Below, piece after piece: positions 23,101-32,508 of a stretch of 64,000 bases of DNA (its first letter is position 1; every line of letters begins with the position of its first letter). A model generated the notes under the pieces. The model was not told the origin of the DNA, made no database searches, and saw only the letters and a list, made by a program, of their open reading frames with translations. The stretch is taken from positions 744,001 to 808,000 of the forward strand of contig NZ_VAUO01000001.1 of NCBI RefSeq assembly GCF_005796105.1. Reading direction: 5' to 3'. Both the position numbers and the translations under genes were made by a program. The DNA comes from Pseudomonas mosselii. GTDB lineage: Bacteria > Pseudomonadota > Gammaproteobacteria > Pseudomonadales > Pseudomonadaceae.

Positions 23101-26100
23101 CAATCACCTGTTGTAGAGCGTGACTGAATAGCTCAACCTGCTCGCGGCTGGCAAAGCTGAACAGAGCCTGTTGCTGGTAGGGGTCGCAGGTATCGGTGAT
23201 GTGGTGGTACAGCAGGCCCTGCTGCAACGGCGCCAGCGGGTAGATTTCCTGCACATTGGGAGCGCCACCTGGTATAGCAGCGACAATGCGGTCGATATCC
23301 GCTTGTGCGAGGCTCGTCAGCACCAGCAGATCGGGCGTCAGTTGCTCGCACGCAGCCGGCACCCGGTTATCCGGCACCCGCTGCATGGCGTTGCGCCGGG
23401 TGGCGGCGGCCAGGCTAGCCAGGGTCGGCTGGCCAAACAGCACCTGCACATCGGCATGCAGACCTTCGGCGCGCATGCGCTCGATCAACTGCACCGCCAG
23501 CAGCGAATGGCCGCCCAGCTCGAAGAAATGGTCATGCCGGCCAACCTGCGCGATCCCCAGCAGCTCTGCCCACAGCACCGCCAGGCGCTGCTCGATGGCG
23601 CCTTCAGGTGCGACGTAGGTATGCCGGATGCAGGCCTCGGCGCCAGGCGCCGGCAGCGCCTGACGGTCGAGCTTGCCGTTGGCGGTCAATGGCCAAGCCT
23701 GCATGACCTGATAAGCGCTGGGCAGCAACGCCGTGGGCAGGTGTTCGGCCAGGTGTTGGTGCAATTGACGCGGCGTCACTTCTGCCGAGGCGATGAACCA
23801 GGCCAGCAAGTGCCCGCCCTGCACCATGACCACGCATTCCTGCAAGGCCGGGTGGCGGGTCAGCGCCGCTTCGATCTCTCCCAGTTCCACCCGCACGCCG
23901 CGGATCTTCACCTGATCATCATTACGCCCCAGGTACTCCAGGGTGCCGTCAGCCAACCAGCGCACCAGGTCGCCGGTACGGTACATGCGCCCGCCATGGA
24001 ACGGGTCGTCGAGAAAACGCTCGGCGGTCAAGTCCGGGCGCCCAAGGTAGCCCCGCGCAACGCCGGCACCCGCCACATACAACTCACCCACCACGCCCGG
24101 CGGCAGCAGACGCTGGTACGAATCGAGCACGTACAGGCGGGCGTTGTCCACTGGACCACCGATATGCAGCGGCCCGCCGCTATGCAAGGCGCCGTAACTG
24201 GCGACCACGGTGGCCTCGGTGGGACCGTAATTGTTCACCAGTGCGTGGCGTGGACTGCGCTTGAGCTGGCGCAGACGGTCACCGCCGATGAGCAAGGTAC
24301 GCAGCGTCGGGTGATCATGGCCCTGGCCAAGGGCGTGTTCAGCCACCGGCGTAGGCAGGAAGCTGAGGTCAAGCGGCTGGTCGCGCCACCAGCGCAGCAA
24401 GCTGTCGATATCCTCAGCGCCTTCTTGCCGCGGAGCCAGGTGCAGCGTGGCACCAGCGCACAGCGTCGGCCAAACCTCCCAAGCCATGGCATCGAATCCA
24501 AAACCGGCCAGGCACGACACCTGCTCGCTAGCCTTCAGGCCGAACGCTCGGCAATGCCAGTCGATCAGGTTTTCGAGCATACGGTGCTCGACCATCACCC
24601 CCTTGGGCTGGCCGGTAGAACCTGAGGTGTAAATCACATAGGCCAGGTTGTCCGGCCTCAAACCGGGTACAACAGGGTTGTCCGCCATCAAGGGGGTCGC
24701 CGGGTCGAGGTCGAGTCGTGGTATCCCTGAAACGGGCAGGTCGATCCGCGCCTGGCTCAGCAGCGCCTTGGGCGCGCAGTCTTCGAGCAACCAGGCCAGG
24801 CGTTCGCCGGGGTGCGCGGGGTCCAGGGGCACATAGCCAGCACCGGCCTTGAGCACGGCCAGCAGGCCAACCAAGGTGTCCAGGCCGCGCCTGGCGCAGA
24901 TCGCTACGCGATCCTCGGGCAGCACACCCAGGGCGATCAGTCTTTCGGCCAGGTGGTTGGCGCGCCCGTTCAGCTCGGCGTAGCTGAGGCTGCGCCCTTC
25001 ATGCCAGGCGGCGACAGCCTGCGGCGCAAGGGACGCCTGCGCCTCGATACGTCGGTGTACGCAACGCGCTTGGACGGGAAGATCCTGCCTCTGCCCCTGC
25101 CCCCAGGCCTGCAACTGGGCGTGCTCGGCGGCGCTCGGCAGGTCGAAGTCGGCCACTGCCAGCGCCGGGTCGGCCAGGGCCTGATGCAGGATGTGCAGCA
25201 GCCGGTCAGCCAGGGCCTGGGCTTGCTGCGCGCTGAACCAGGCCAGGTTGTAGACCAAGTGCAGCCAGGCCTCCCCAGTTTGACGATTGCTGCGCAAGTG
25301 CAACGTCAGCGGGGTCGGCTCGTGGCCGCTGCTGACCTTAACGCTGCGCCCTTGGATCTGCCCGTAACGCAGGGCGTTGCCGTCTTCTTCGAACGACACG
25401 CTCAGCTCGAATAGTTGCCCTCGGTCTTCACGCAGCAGGCCCAAGGCACGGTTGAGTTCGCTCAGGGCAAAGCGTTGATGACGGTAGTCCTGCCTGAGGC
25501 TGTCACGGATGCCGTGCACCAGGTCGGTGAAGCCCAGCTGGCGACCGAAGCTCATGCGCAAGGCACTGACCTGGGTGAACAGACCCAGGGTGGCCTTGAA
25601 GCTTGGGTTGGCACGGTTGCGCACTGGCAGGCCGACCACCCATTCGTCGCGCTGCCAGATGCGACTGCAATACACATGCAGGGCTGCAAGCAGCACATGC
25701 AGGGCCGAGGCGTTCAGTTGCCCGGCCAGGCACTGCATGCGCGCCAGCAGGTTGCTGTCGAACGGCAGGTCCAAGGCCTGACTGGGCGGGGTGGTATCAG
25801 CCGCAAGCGGCGCGAGGCCTTTGGGCAAGACCAAGGGCTCAGGCAGGGCCTCAAACTTGGCCAGCCAGTAAGCGCGATCGCGCGCGTGACGTGCCGATGC
25901 CTGATAAGCGACATCGTCGTGGATGAAGGCGCTGTACGAGGGGGCCTGGGCCGGCAACGGCTGACCTTGTTGCAACCGCCCGTAGTACTGCCCCAACTGG
26001 CAGAACAGCTGGTCGAAGCCCCAGCCATCGATGATCAGATGGTGGGCCTGACCGGCCAGCAGGTGCCGCTGGGGGTTGAGTTTGACCAGGAAAAAGCGCG

Positions 26101-26458
26101 CCAGGGGGCCGCCCTGCAGATCGAAGCGCTGCATCATGCGCTGTCGCATCAGGTGCCGAGCGGCGGCCTGCGGGTCGGCCTCGTCGCTCAGGTCGAACAG
26201 CGCAAGCCCGAGGCTCAGCGACGGCTCGAAGCGCTGACGAGGCAATCCGTCGGCGGCGCATGGCAGCAATTGCGTGCGCAAGCCATCGTGCAGCGCAACG
26301 AGATGCGCAAGGGCCTGGCCCAACAGCGCGGTATCCAGCTCGCCGTCGAGTTCGATGTAGCCACCGATGTTGTAGAGCGGTGAGTCGCCGCGGCTGATCT
26401 GGTCCAACCAGATGTCGCGCTGAGCGGTGGTCAGTGGGTAGGTGTCGGTGGCAGACAT
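20138..26458 (-). CDS. Lipopeptide NRPS initiating two modules (starter condensation domain; modules 1-2)
   Basis: From the ATG at 26456-26458 the protein has 2,106 residues: starter condensation domain (HHLIIDG near 140), adenylation (YTSGSTG near 610), carrier (GGHSL near 981), condensation (HHLVNDA near 1199), adenylation (near 1656), carrier (near 2044), then a short basic tail. There is no thioesterase, so the chain passes to NRPS2. The starter domain is expected to attach a 3-hydroxy fatty acid from its CoA or ACP ester to residue 1; this is family knowledge. Pocket codes predict Leu then probably Glu. The second condensation motif has Ala after the conserved Asp instead of the usual Gly or His. 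A GTG at 26503 is an alternative start, but AAGGA sits about 12 bases before 26458. The divergent LuxR gene begins 412 bases upstream. Confidence 0.94.
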   Translation of the reverse strand: MSATDTYPLTTAQRDIWLDQISRGDSPLYNIGGYIELDGELDTALLGQALAHLVALHDGLRTQLLPCAADGLPRQRFEPSLSLGLALFDLSDEADPQAAARHLMRQRMMQRFDLQGGPLARFFLVKLNPQRHLLAGQAHHLIIDGWGFDQLFCQLGQYYGRLQQGQPLPAQAPSYSAFIHDDVAYQASARHARDRAYWLAKFEALPEPLVLPKGLAPLAADTTPPSQALDLPFDSNLLARMQCLAGQLNASALHVLLAALHVYCSRIWQRDEWVVGLPVRNRANPSFKATLGLFTQVSALRMSFGRQLGFTDLVHGIRDSLRQDYRHQRFALSELNRALGLLREDRGQLFELSVSFEEDGNALRYGQIQGRSVKVSSGHEPTPLTLHLRSNRQTGEAWLHLVYNLAWFSAQQAQALADRLLHILHQALADPALAVADFDLPSAAEHAQLQAWGQGQRQDLPVQARCVHRRIEAQASLAPQAVAAWHEGRSLSYAELNGRANHLAERLIALGVLPEDRVAICARRGLDTLVGLLAVLKAGAGYVPLDPAHPGERLAWLLEDCAPKALLSQARIDLPVSGIPRLDLDPATPLMADNPVVPGLRPDNLAYVIYTSGSTGQPKGVMVEHRMLENLIDWHCRAFGLKASEQVSCLAGFGFDAMAWEVWPTLCAGATLHLAPRQEGAEDIDSLLRWWRDQPLDLSFLPTPVAEHALGQGHDHPTLRTLLIGGDRLRQLKRSPRHALVNNYGPTEATVVASYGALHSGGPLHIGGPVDNARLYVLDSYQRLLPPGVVGELYVAGAGVARGYLGRPDLTAERFLDDPFHGGRMYRTGDLVRWLADGTLEYLGRNDDQVKIRGVRVELGEIEAALTRHPALQECVVMVQGGHLLAWFIASAEVTPRQLHQHLAEHLPTALLPSAYQVMQAWPLTANGKLDRQALPAPGAEACIRHTYVAPEGAIEQRLAVLWAELLGIAQVGRHDHFFELGGHSLLAVQLIERMRAEGLHADVQVLFGQPTLASLAAATRRNAMQRVPDNRVPAACEQLTPDLLVLTSLAQADIDRIVAAIPGGAPNVQEIYPLAPLQQGLLYHHITDTCDPYQQQALFSFASREQVELFSHALQQVIARHDILRTSLAWEALAQPQQVVWRHAALPMRKLPAGRDAEARLRATCEPLDLRHAPLMALGVAEDTEQRRWLGLLRFHHLVNDAVSLGLLMAELRAFMAGQGAEIPASVPYRNFAVAHRAAGREEQHEAFFTQLLGDFQSPTRVLGVDSLPVDPDDLQSLEHSLPPALVQALQALARQHDVSLASLFHLAWAQVLGCLSGSDEVVFGTVLLGRLAAGEGAERALGMFINTLPLRVRLAGLSLGQALTRTHQGLAGLLAHEDAPQVLAQRCSALPAGVPLFDSLVNYRQGSAPGQVGLPGVELLEASEVVSQPLMLAVDEHREAIQLNLRAPRTLGVARLLAYLLHTLEGLLGHGAQRPLEQLCSVPVEELQPLLVGLNATDDASSPVHQTWPALFAQQVRRCPDAVAVQAGEQRLSYRQLDEQSNRLAHQLRAMGVQPDSRVAICVERSLALVVGLLGILKAGGAYVPLDPSYPDERLRYMLADSTPQVLLVHAASAGLLAGSGVPTLDLDRDTWHQQPAHAPVVPGLHPGNLAYVIYTSGSTGTPKGVMVEHRGLCNLMHWSTGLCPPRPGDALLQRAPFSFDGSVWELFWPLSAGLRLVLARPDGHRDPAYLAELIQTQGVTCVKFVPAMLQPFLDVEGVERCTGLRDIFCGGGELTLAMAAAVRTRLPWVRLHNVYGPTEATVDSTAWTLEPEQALPLGAPPIGRPICNTRLYLLDTHDRPVPFGAVGQLHIGGVGVARGYLGLPALQAERFIASPFVAGERLYRTGDLARYRADGELEFLGRNDFQLKLRGLRVEPGEIEVQLASYPGLEQALVSMHEERLVAWFTCRPGYSAPGLEALRCHMLARLPEHLVPSAFVALDTWPLSPNGKVDRQALPAPGPDAVISRQYQAPQGELEAALAQIWSEVLRIEQVGRDDNFFELGGHSLLAVSLVARMRQAGLHADARSLFSQPTLAGLAASTQSQAARVEVPRTTIPGLAARRRL
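20220..23400 (-). other. NRPS module 2: probably glutamate-activating
   Basis: Approximate borders. Pocket residues read D-G-W-K-F-G-V-V-D. The D-x-W-x-x-G-x-V/I-D pattern is that of Glu/Gln domains, and a Lys at the third variable pocket position would suit a side-chain carboxylate, so Glu is favoured over Gln. The condensation domain has HHLVNDA and a degenerate dual signature (HHITDTCD), consistent with residue 1 staying L. Confidence 0.55.
23410..26458 (-). other. NRPS module 1: lipoinitiation plus leucine
   Basis: Approximate left border. The starter condensation domain with HHLIIDG is followed by an adenylation domain whose pocket reads D-A-W-F-L-G-N-V-V (Leu), identical to module 5, and a carrier with the GGHSLLAV motif. 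Confidence 0.8.
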
Positions 26459-26870
26459 GAGCGTGGCGCGTCCTTGCGAATGATCGTCCGCGGATTCAAA
26501 CACCGGCCTGCACGCGTGTATGGCCCCTTAAACCCGGACAACGCCGCACGCGTAAAAGTTGCTGATTTTCTTGTAGGAGAATCGCTACAGCAGAGGGTCA
26601 TTCATGGCCTACCTGCTCACCCGCGATGCGCAAAGTGCGGCAATACGCTGTTTTTTGACGTCAATTTGCCGCCTTTGCGTCGTTCTTCGCATGCCTGCCT
26701 GTTTATCCACGCCAAAACGGATCGCTGCCGACGTGGCATTTTCTGTCCCCCATTTCCATGACAGACACCGGCCAGGCTCAAGGCTTGAATAGCGCCACGC
26801 CAGCAGCTCAAGGACAGGACTCGACCAGCGAACCGCTCGTCGAACGCCCCGAATCAAGGAAGACACCACC
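26459..26870. promoter_or_regulatory. Divergent control region of the lipopeptide cluster
   Basis: This 412-base gap separates the start of NRPS1 (minus) from the LuxR gene (plus), so it must hold both promoters. It is locally AT-richer than its surroundings. Two symmetric sites are visible: a perfect 10-base palindrome TTGACGTCAA (26655-26664), which also reads as a -35-like TTGACG on both strands, and TGTAG-N8-CTACA (26572-26589). No convincing -10 partner was found. Short open frames here lack family features and were not called as genes. Confidence 0.45.
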
Positions 26871-27635
26871 ATGAGACTGACCGACAACCTAGCCCGCCGC
26901 CCTGCCCCGCAGCTTTACCTGGAACTCGGCGAACTGGTGGCCCGCAGCGGCGAGCAGGACTTTGCCGGGCAGATGTTCCAGTTGCTTGGGCAACTGATGC
27001 CGATCCAGCGCCTGGACCTCAGCGAATGGACCCTCGACATCCGCGAGCAACGCATCGAGCACATCCGTGCCTTGGGCTGCGCGGGCGCCTACACGCCCCT
27101 CACCGCGACCGAACCGCTGCTGCAGAGCGTATTGCAGATGCACGACCCGGTGTTGATCCAGATAAGCGTGCCGTTGGGGCGCCCGCAACAACCGCGCAGT
27201 GCGCACCAATGCAACTTGGTGTCGTGCCGCGGTGAGCGGCGTTGGGTGATCTGCTGCCAGCGTCCGCCTTGCGAGCGCGCCTTCACCCTGGCCGAGCTGT
27301 CGTTGCTCAAGAGCCTGTCCGACACCTTGTTGCCGCTGGTCGAGCACCACGCCTTGCGGCTCCAGACCCAGCCGGCCGACGCCCCGCACCTGGCCGACAG
27401 CCAGTCGGCCTCGTTGCGCGCCGCCTTTGGCGAGCGCCTGGCGCGCGGCGCCATCAATCTGTCCGGCCGCGAGCAGGAGGTATGTCTGGGCCTGCTCACC
27501 GGCGGTACGGTGCCGCAAATGGCACAGCAATTGAACGTCAAGAACAGCTCGGTGGAAACCTATCTCAAGCGCGCCACTGCCAAATTGGGGGTCAGTGGCC
27601 GCCACGGGCTGACCCGCTGGATGGCGGGAGCCTGA
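26871..27635 (+). CDS. LuxR-type transcriptional regulator of the lipopeptide cluster
   Basis: 254 residues. The C-terminal part (about 192-250) is a GerE/LuxR helix-turn-helix: [13 protein letters not shown], then the recognition-helix block [16 protein letters not shown]. The N-terminal 180 residues match no receiver, PAS or autoinducer pattern that I can recognise; the hallmark W/Y/D residues of acyl-homoserine-lactone pockets are not evident. This is the pattern of the LuxR proteins flanking Pseudomonas lipopeptide clusters, several of which are required for synthetase expression (family knowledge). An AAGGA lies 9 bases before the ATG. It is divergent from NRPS1 and 19 bases upstream of the outer-membrane lipoprotein gene, so it probably shares its transcript. 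Activation of this cluster is inferred from position. Confidence 0.88.
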   Translation: MRLTDNLARRPAPQLYLELGELVARSGEQDFAGQMFQLLGQLMPIQRLDLSEWTLDIREQRIEHIRALGCAGAYTPLTATEPLLQSVLQMHDPVLIQISVPLGRPQQPRSAHQCNLVSCRGERRWVICCQRPPCERAFTLAELSLLKSLSDTLLPLVEHHALRLQTQPADAPHLADSQSASLRAAFGERLARGAINLSGREQEVCLGLLTGGTVPQMAQQLNVKNSSVETYLKRATAKLGVSGRHGLTRWMAGA

Positions 27636-27654
27636 AACCGCAAGGAAGCCTGCA

Positions 27655-29055
27655 ATGCACCGATTCACCCTGACCCTGCTGGCCGCCACCCTGGCAGGCT
27701 GCAGCCTGGTTCCGCACTACCAACGCCCGTCGACTCCGGTCCCCGAGCGCTATCCGCAAGGGCCGGCCTACCCGACGACCGCGTTCACCCAAGCCCCCGA
27801 ACACTGGCAGACCATGTTCCGCGACCCTGCCCTGCGCCAACTGATCGAGACGGCCCTGGCCAACAACCGTGACGTGCGGCTGGCCCTGCTCAATGCCGAG
27901 GCGACTCGCGCCCAGTACCGCGTACAGCGCGCCGAGCAGCTGCCGCATGTCAGCCTAGATGCCAGCGGCCAGCGCCAGTACCTGCCACGGCGCATGACCG
28001 GCACCGACAGCGGCGTGATCAGCAGCACACAGGCCGTGACCTTGGGCGTCAGTGCCTACGAACTCGACATGTTCGGCCGCCTGCGCAGCAGCAGCGAGCA
28101 GGCGCTGCAAACCTACCTGGCCAGTGAACAGGCGCGCCGTGCCGCACAACTGAGCCTGGTGGCCAGCGTGGCCAGCGTGTACCTCACCTGGCGTGCCGAC
28201 CAGGAACTGCTGGCGTTGGCCGAGCACACCCTGGCCGCCGACGAACAGAGCCTGCGCCTGACCGCCGGCCAGGTGCGCGTCGGCACGCTATCGGCACTCG
28301 ACCGCATTCAGGCGCAGACCCGGGTCGACAGCACCCGCGCGGCGGTGGCGCGCTACCGCCGCCTGGCGGCCCAGGACCTGAACCAACTCGGCGTGCTGGT
28401 GGCCGGGCCGGTCGCAGACGACCTGCCTGGCCTGCCCCTTGCCCACGAGCAAATTGCCCCGGTGCCGGCCGGTATGCCATCGGACCTGCTACAACGGCGC
28501 CCGGACATTCTTCAGGCCGAGCACCAGTTGCAGGCGGCCAACGCCAATATTGGCGCGGTGCGTGCGGCGTTGTTCCCAAGCATCAGCCTCACCGCCAATG
28601 CAGGTACCAGCAGCCAGGCGCTGGCCGGGTTGTTCGACGCAGGTTCGGGCACCTGGCTGTTCAAGCCCCAGATCAGCCTGCCACTGTTCAACGCCGGCAG
28701 CCTGCGCGCGAACCTGGACTACGCCAAGTTGCAGAAAGACATTCAGGTGGCGCAGTACCAGAAGGCCATCCAAGAGGCGTTTCAGGAAGTCGCCGATGGC
28801 CTCGCGGCGCGCGCCACCTACCAACGCCAGTTGCAGGCCCAGCGCGACTTGGTGAACGCCAGCCAGCGCTACCACGACCTGGCGCAGAACCGCTACCGCA
28901 CCGGGGCGGACAGCAGCCTGACCTTCCTCGACGCCCAGCGCCAGTTGTTCAGCGCCCAGCAGGGGTTGATTGGCGATCGCCTGGCACAACTGGTGGCCGA
29001 GGTGAACCTGTACGCCGCGCTCGGTGGCGGTTGGGACGCCAACCCACACCTGTAG
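27655..29055 (+). CDS. NodT/OprM-family outer-membrane efflux lipoprotein
   Basis: 466 residues. The N-terminus has a lipoprotein signal with lipobox LAGC, Cys at residue 17, so it should be lipidated and sorted to the outer membrane. Two OEP repeats follow (roughly 60-250 and 270-455) with family phrases such as [29 protein letters not shown] and [13 protein letters not shown]. The length is normal for the NodT/OprM group. AAGGA precedes the ATG by 9 bases. In Pseudomonas lipopeptide loci this gene sits by the LuxR regulator at the opposite end from macAB and supplies the outer-membrane duct. It could serve another MacAB-like or RND system, but no such pump is encoded nearby. A 234-base gap without recognised features follows it. 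Confidence 0.92.
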   Translation: MHRFTLTLLAATLAGCSLVPHYQRPSTPVPERYPQGPAYPTTAFTQAPEHWQTMFRDPALRQLIETALANNRDVRLALLNAEATRAQYRVQRAEQLPHVSLDASGQRQYLPRRMTGTDSGVISSTQAVTLGVSAYELDMFGRLRSSSEQALQTYLASEQARRAAQLSLVASVASVYLTWRADQELLALAEHTLAADEQSLRLTAGQVRVGTLSALDRIQAQTRVDSTRAAVARYRRLAAQDLNQLGVLVAGPVADDLPGLPLAHEQIAPVPAGMPSDLLQRRPDILQAEHQLQAANANIGAVRAALFPSISLTANAGTSSQALAGLFDAGSGTWLFKPQISLPLFNAGSLRANLDYAKLQKDIQVAQYQKAIQEAFQEVADGLAARATYQRQLQAQRDLVNASQRYHDLAQNRYRTGADSSLTFLDAQRQLFSAQQGLIGDRLAQLVAEVNLYAALGGGWDANPHL

Positions 29056-29289
29056 ACAGTTCCCTCTTCTCGAACCTGCACAGTCCTGGGTGTTGCAGCA
29101 AAGCTTGCCTGCCGTGGTCACAGGGTTAGAGTGGAAACACCAGCCTGGGCATTGCCACAAGGTAAAAATGCAGCAACACCCTGCAGATTTGCCAATTGTG
29201 CAAGGCAAATACGCATGACAGGATCCAGCGATCCACCCGCGCATTCCAGGCTTCACCTTGGAAATCAATAACAAAGCAGGGAGACCGCG

Positions 29290-30360
29290 ATGAACGCGCA
29301 TGCTCAGCCCACGGCCACGGATCACGTGTTGGCCGAAGTCCGCAACCACATCGGCCACCTCACCCTCAATCGCCCCGCAGGACTCAACGCCCTGACCCTG
29401 GACATGATCCGCGCCCTGCAATACCACCTGCACCGTTGGGCCCTGGATGACCAGGTGCACGCGGTCATGCTACGTGGCGAGGGGCCCAAAGGCTTCTGCG
29501 CCGGGGGTGACATCCGCTCGCTGCACGACAGCTTCAAGGCCGGCGAGCAACTGCACGCGACGTTCTTCGAAGAGGAATACGCACTGGACCTGTGCCTGCA
29601 TCACTACCGCAAGCCGGTACTGGCGCTGATGGACGGTTTCACCCTGGGCGGCGGGATGGGCCTGGCACAGGGCTGCGAGCTGCGTATCGTGACCGAGCGT
29701 AGCCGCCTGGGCATGCCTGAAGTGGGTATCGGCTATTTCCCCGACGTTGGCGGCAGTTATTTCCTGCCTCGCGTACCTGGCGAGCTGGGTATCTACCTCG
29801 GCGTCAGTGGCGTACAGATCAAGGCCGCCGATGCGTTGTACTGCGGCCTGGCCGACTGGTATCTGGACAGCGAGTGTCTGGCGTCGCTGGATGCGGGGCT
29901 GGATCGGTTGCACTTCGGTGACTACCCACTCAAGGACCTGCAGAACCTATTGGCCAGCCTCGGCACCCAGGTACTCGACGATGCACCACTGGCCAAGCTT
30001 CGCCCAGTGATCGACCACTTCTTCGCCCTGCCCGACCTGCCCAGCATCGTCGAGCAACTGCGCGCGGTGACCATTGGCGACAGTCACGCCTGGGCCTTGC
30101 AAACCGCAGACCTGCTGGAAACCCGCTCGCCCCTGGCCATGGCCGTGACACTGGAACTGCTGCGCCGCGGCCGCCACCTGGCGCTCGAAGACTGCTTCGC
30201 CATGGAGTTGCACCTGGACCGCCAGTGGTTCGAACACGGTGACATCATCGAAGGTGTTCGCGCGCTGATCGTCGACAAGGACAAACAGCCACGCTGGAAC
30301 CCACCTACCCTCGCCGGCCTGAACGCGCGCCGCGTCGCCCACTTCTTCGAAGGCCTGTAA
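29290..30360 (+). CDS. Enoyl-CoA hydratase/isomerase-family protein, 3-hydroxyisobutyryl-CoA hydrolase-like
   Basis: 356 residues, longer than simple crotonases (about 260) and typical of the ECH_2 group that includes 3-hydroxyisobutyryl-CoA hydrolase of valine catabolism. The oxyanion-hole blocks are present: [10 protein letters not shown] (about 70-79) and [14 protein letters not shown] (about 116-129), followed by the [19 protein letters not shown] block with the acidic residues used by the hydrolases. AGGGAG lies just before the ATG at 29290. The acyl-CoA dehydrogenase starts 16 bases after its stop, so the pair forms an operon, consistent with branched-chain acyl-CoA breakdown. The exact substrate cannot be fixed from sequence. 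Confidence 0.85.
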   Translation: MNAHAQPTATDHVLAEVRNHIGHLTLNRPAGLNALTLDMIRALQYHLHRWALDDQVHAVMLRGEGPKGFCAGGDIRSLHDSFKAGEQLHATFFEEEYALDLCLHHYRKPVLALMDGFTLGGGMGLAQGCELRIVTERSRLGMPEVGIGYFPDVGGSYFLPRVPGELGIYLGVSGVQIKAADALYCGLADWYLDSECLASLDAGLDRLHFGDYPLKDLQNLLASLGTQVLDDAPLAKLRPVIDHFFALPDLPSIVEQLRAVTIGDSHAWALQTADLLETRSPLAMAVTLELLRRGRHLALEDCFAMELHLDRQWFEHGDIIEGVRALIVDKDKQPRWNPPTLAGLNARRVAHFFEGL

Positions 30361-30376
30361 GGCCGGGAGCCTGTGT

Positions 30377-31528
30377 ATGCAAGACCTGGAACTGAGCGAA
30401 GAACAAGTCATGATCCGCGACATGGCACGGGACTTTGCCCGTGGCGAAATCGCGCCCCAGGCGCAGGCCTGGGAGAAAGCCGGCTGGATCGATGACGGCG
30501 TGGTGCGCAAGATGGGTGAGCTGGGTCTGTTGGGCATGGTCGTGCCCGAGCAGTTCGGCGGCAGCTACACCGACTACGTGGCCTATGCCCTGGCGGTGGA
30601 GGAAATCTCTGCCGGCGACGGCGCCACCGGGGCACTGATGAGCATCCATAACTCGGTCGGCTGCGGGCCACTGCTAACCTACGGCAGCCCTGCGCAGCAA
30701 CAGGCATGGCTTGCGCCACTGGCCAGTGGCGAGGTGATCGGTTGCTTCTGCCTGACCGAGCCTCAAGCCGGGTCCGAGGCACACAACCTGCGGACCCGTG
30801 CCGAACTGATCGATGGGCAGTGGGTCATCAACGGGGCCAAGCAGTTCGTCAGCAACGCGCGTCGGGCCAAACTCGCCATCGTGTTTGCCGTGACCGACCC
30901 TGAGCTGGGCAAGAAAGGCTTGTCGGCGTTCCTGGTGCCCACCGATACGCCGGGCTTCAAGGTGGACCGCAGTGAACACAAGATGGGCATCCGTGCATCG
31001 GACACCTGCGCGGTGACACTCGACAACTGCCGCATTCCGGCAGACAACCTGTTGGGTGAGCGCGGTAAAGGCCTGGCCATCGCCCTGTCCAACCTTGAAG
31101 GCGGACGCATCGGCATCGCTGCGCAGGCGCTGGGCATCGCCCGTGCGGCGTTCGAGGCGGCCCTAGGCTATTCGCGCGAACGTATCCAGTTCGGCAAGCC
31201 GATCAACGAGCACCAGAGTATCGCCAACCTGCTGGCCGACATGCAGGTGCAGATCAATGCGGCGCGCTTGCTGATCCTGCATGCCGCGCGCCTGCGCTCG
31301 GCGGGCAAGCCCTGCCTGTCGGAAGCCTCCCAGGCCAAGCTGTTCGCTTCGGAAATGGCCGAGCGGGTGTGCTCGATGGCCATTCAGGTACATGGCGGGT
31401 ATGGGTATCTGGAGGATTACCCGGTGGAGAAATACTACCGTGATGCACGCATCACCCAGATCTATGAAGGCTCAAGCGAGATACAGCGCATGCTGATCGC
31501 ACGGGAGCTGCGCCACTACTCGATCTGA
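30377..31528 (+). CDS. Acyl-CoA dehydrogenase
   Basis: 383 residues, the standard length of soluble FAD-dependent acyl-CoA dehydrogenases. Seen: the N-terminal helical domain, the [12 protein letters not shown] block of the middle beta domain (near 125-136), the FVSNARRA block, and the C-terminal signature with [23 protein letters not shown] then the catalytic Glu in [10 protein letters not shown] (near 363-372). The enzyme makes the 2,3-trans-enoyl-CoA and passes electrons to electron-transfer flavoprotein. The pairing with the HIBYL-CoA hydrolase-like gene suggests an isobutyryl-CoA or other short branched substrate (inference). The gene ends at an inverted repeat shared with the convergent phosphatase gene. 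Confidence 0.92.
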   Translation: MQDLELSEEQVMIRDMARDFARGEIAPQAQAWEKAGWIDDGVVRKMGELGLLGMVVPEQFGGSYTDYVAYALAVEEISAGDGATGALMSIHNSVGCGPLLTYGSPAQQQAWLAPLASGEVIGCFCLTEPQAGSEAHNLRTRAELIDGQWVINGAKQFVSNARRAKLAIVFAVTDPELGKKGLSAFLVPTDTPGFKVDRSEHKMGIRASDTCAVTLDNCRIPADNLLGERGKGLAIALSNLEGGRIGIAAQALGIARAAFEAALGYSRERIQFGKPINEHQSIANLLADMQVQINAARLLILHAARLRSAGKPCLSEASQAKLFASEMAERVCSMAIQVHGGYGYLEDYPVEKYYRDARITQIYEGSSEIQRMLIARELRHYSI

Positions 31529-31538
31529 GATCAGCAAC

Positions 31539-31575
31539 TGCTCCCGCCGGTTGGCGCATCAGCCCGGTGGGAGCA
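31539..31575. terminator. Bidirectional hairpin between convergent genes
   Basis: TGCTCCC-G-CCGG is mirrored by CCGG-T-GGGAGCA, giving an 11-bp stem with one mismatch over a 13-base loop, between the stop codons of the acyl-CoA dehydrogenase and the convergent phosphatase. No U-tract follows on either strand, so it is a probable rather than classical terminator. Confidence 0.5.
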
Positions 31576-31587
31576 ACGATCATTGCG

Positions 31588-32379
31588 TCACATCGCGTGA
31601 CGCAGCATCTGCACGACCTGCGCATGCAGCGCCGGGTCACCGCATGCCACCACACAACCGCCCTGCTGCGCTGAGCTGCCGTCCCAGGCGGTGATCACCC
31701 CGCCGGCGCCCTGGATGATCGGCATCAGCGCCTGCACATCGTAGGGCTGCAAGCTGGCTTCGACGATTACGTCGACAAAGCCCGAGGCGAGCATGCAGTA
31801 GGCATAACAATCACCGCCATAGCGCATCAGCCGAGCTTTGCTGGCCACATCATTAAAGGCGGCCTTGCGTGCATCGGTGTCGAACATGTCCGGGGTGGTA
31901 CACATCAGCGTGGCCGCACCAAGATCGGCGCACGCGCGGGTCCTCAAGGGCGTACCGCTGCGCCAGGCGCCTTCGGGTGTGCCAACGAAGCGCTCGCCGG
32001 TAAACGGCTGGTTCATCACGCCGATGCGCGGGGCGCTACCGTCGTTCAGGGCAATCAGCGTGCCCCACAGCGGCAGGCCGGTGATGAAGGCGCGGGTACC
32101 GTCGATGGGGTCGAGGACCCAGGTCAGTGGGCTGCTGCCCACGGCCACGCCCTGCTCTTCGCCAAGGATGCCGTGCTCGGGATAGCGCGCCTGGATCAAT
32201 GCGCGCATGGCATCTTCAGCAGCCTTGTCGGCCACGGTCACCGGGTCATACAGACGCCCGCCCTTGTCCTCGACATCCAGCGCCGCACGAAAGTACGGCT
32301 GGATCGCCGTTGACGCAGCATCGGCCAGTTGTTCGGCGAAGGCACGGAATTCACCGATCTGTTCAGTGCTCAGGGACAT
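31588..32379 (-). CDS. Inositol-monophosphatase-family phosphatase, histidinol-phosphatase-like
   Basis: 263 residues from the ATG at 32377-32379, preceded by GAGG 8 bases upstream; the longer open frame to 32448 has no better start. The metal-binding motifs are all present: GEEQG (near 74), WVLDPIDGTRAF (near 88-99) and a late GGDCYAY...VDVIVEAS-PYD block. This is the Mg-dependent, lithium-sensitive phosphatase fold. Sequences of this subgroup are often annotated as histidinol-phosphate phosphatase (HisN), but inositol-phosphate or other sugar-phosphate activity cannot be excluded. It is divergent from the TPR gene and convergent with the acyl-CoA dehydrogenase, so it is probably monocistronic. 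Confidence 0.85.
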   Translation of the reverse strand: MSLSTEQIGEFRAFAEQLADAASTAIQPYFRAALDVEDKGGRLYDPVTVADKAAEDAMRALIQARYPEHGILGEEQGVAVGSSPLTWVLDPIDGTRAFITGLPLWGTLIALNDGSAPRIGVMNQPFTGERFVGTPEGAWRSGTPLRTRACADLGAATLMCTTPDMFDTDARKAAFNDVASKARLMRYGGDCYAYCMLASGFVDVIVEASLQPYDVQALMPIIQGAGGVITAWDGSSAQQGGCVVACGDPALHAQVVQMLRHAM

Positions 32380-32508
32380 GCAGCTTGCCTCAGTTGTTTG
32401 ACAAAGGCTCGCATCATACCCGAGGCCGGTGCCGCGCGGCCCCTCCACCGTTGCATTTACCGCGCAGCTGTCCCAAGCTCTGCGCTTCCCGACGCCACGG
32501 ACCGCACG

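Noticed and set aside
2163..26458. Regularly spaced near-identical blocks that could resemble a repeat array or CRISPR
   Set aside because: They are the conserved core motifs of homologous NRPS modules, about 3.1 kb apart and in frame.
2163..26458. Frameshift or degraded modules that could explain the low module count
   Set aside because: Both frames are open from end to end, and every module has complete condensation, adenylation and carrier motifs; no partial domain was seen at the junctions.
26571..26590. Lux box for acyl-homoserine-lactone control of NRPS1
   Set aside because: The dyad TGTAG-N8-CTACA has the right size but does not fit the CT-N12-AG pattern, and the adjacent LuxR protein shows no recognisable autoinducer domain. 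Kept only as an unassigned palindrome.
26474..26887. Several short open frames (60-95 codons) between NRPS1 and the LuxR gene
   Set aside because: Composition is unlike coding sequence, frames overlap each other on both strands, and no domain or good start context is present.
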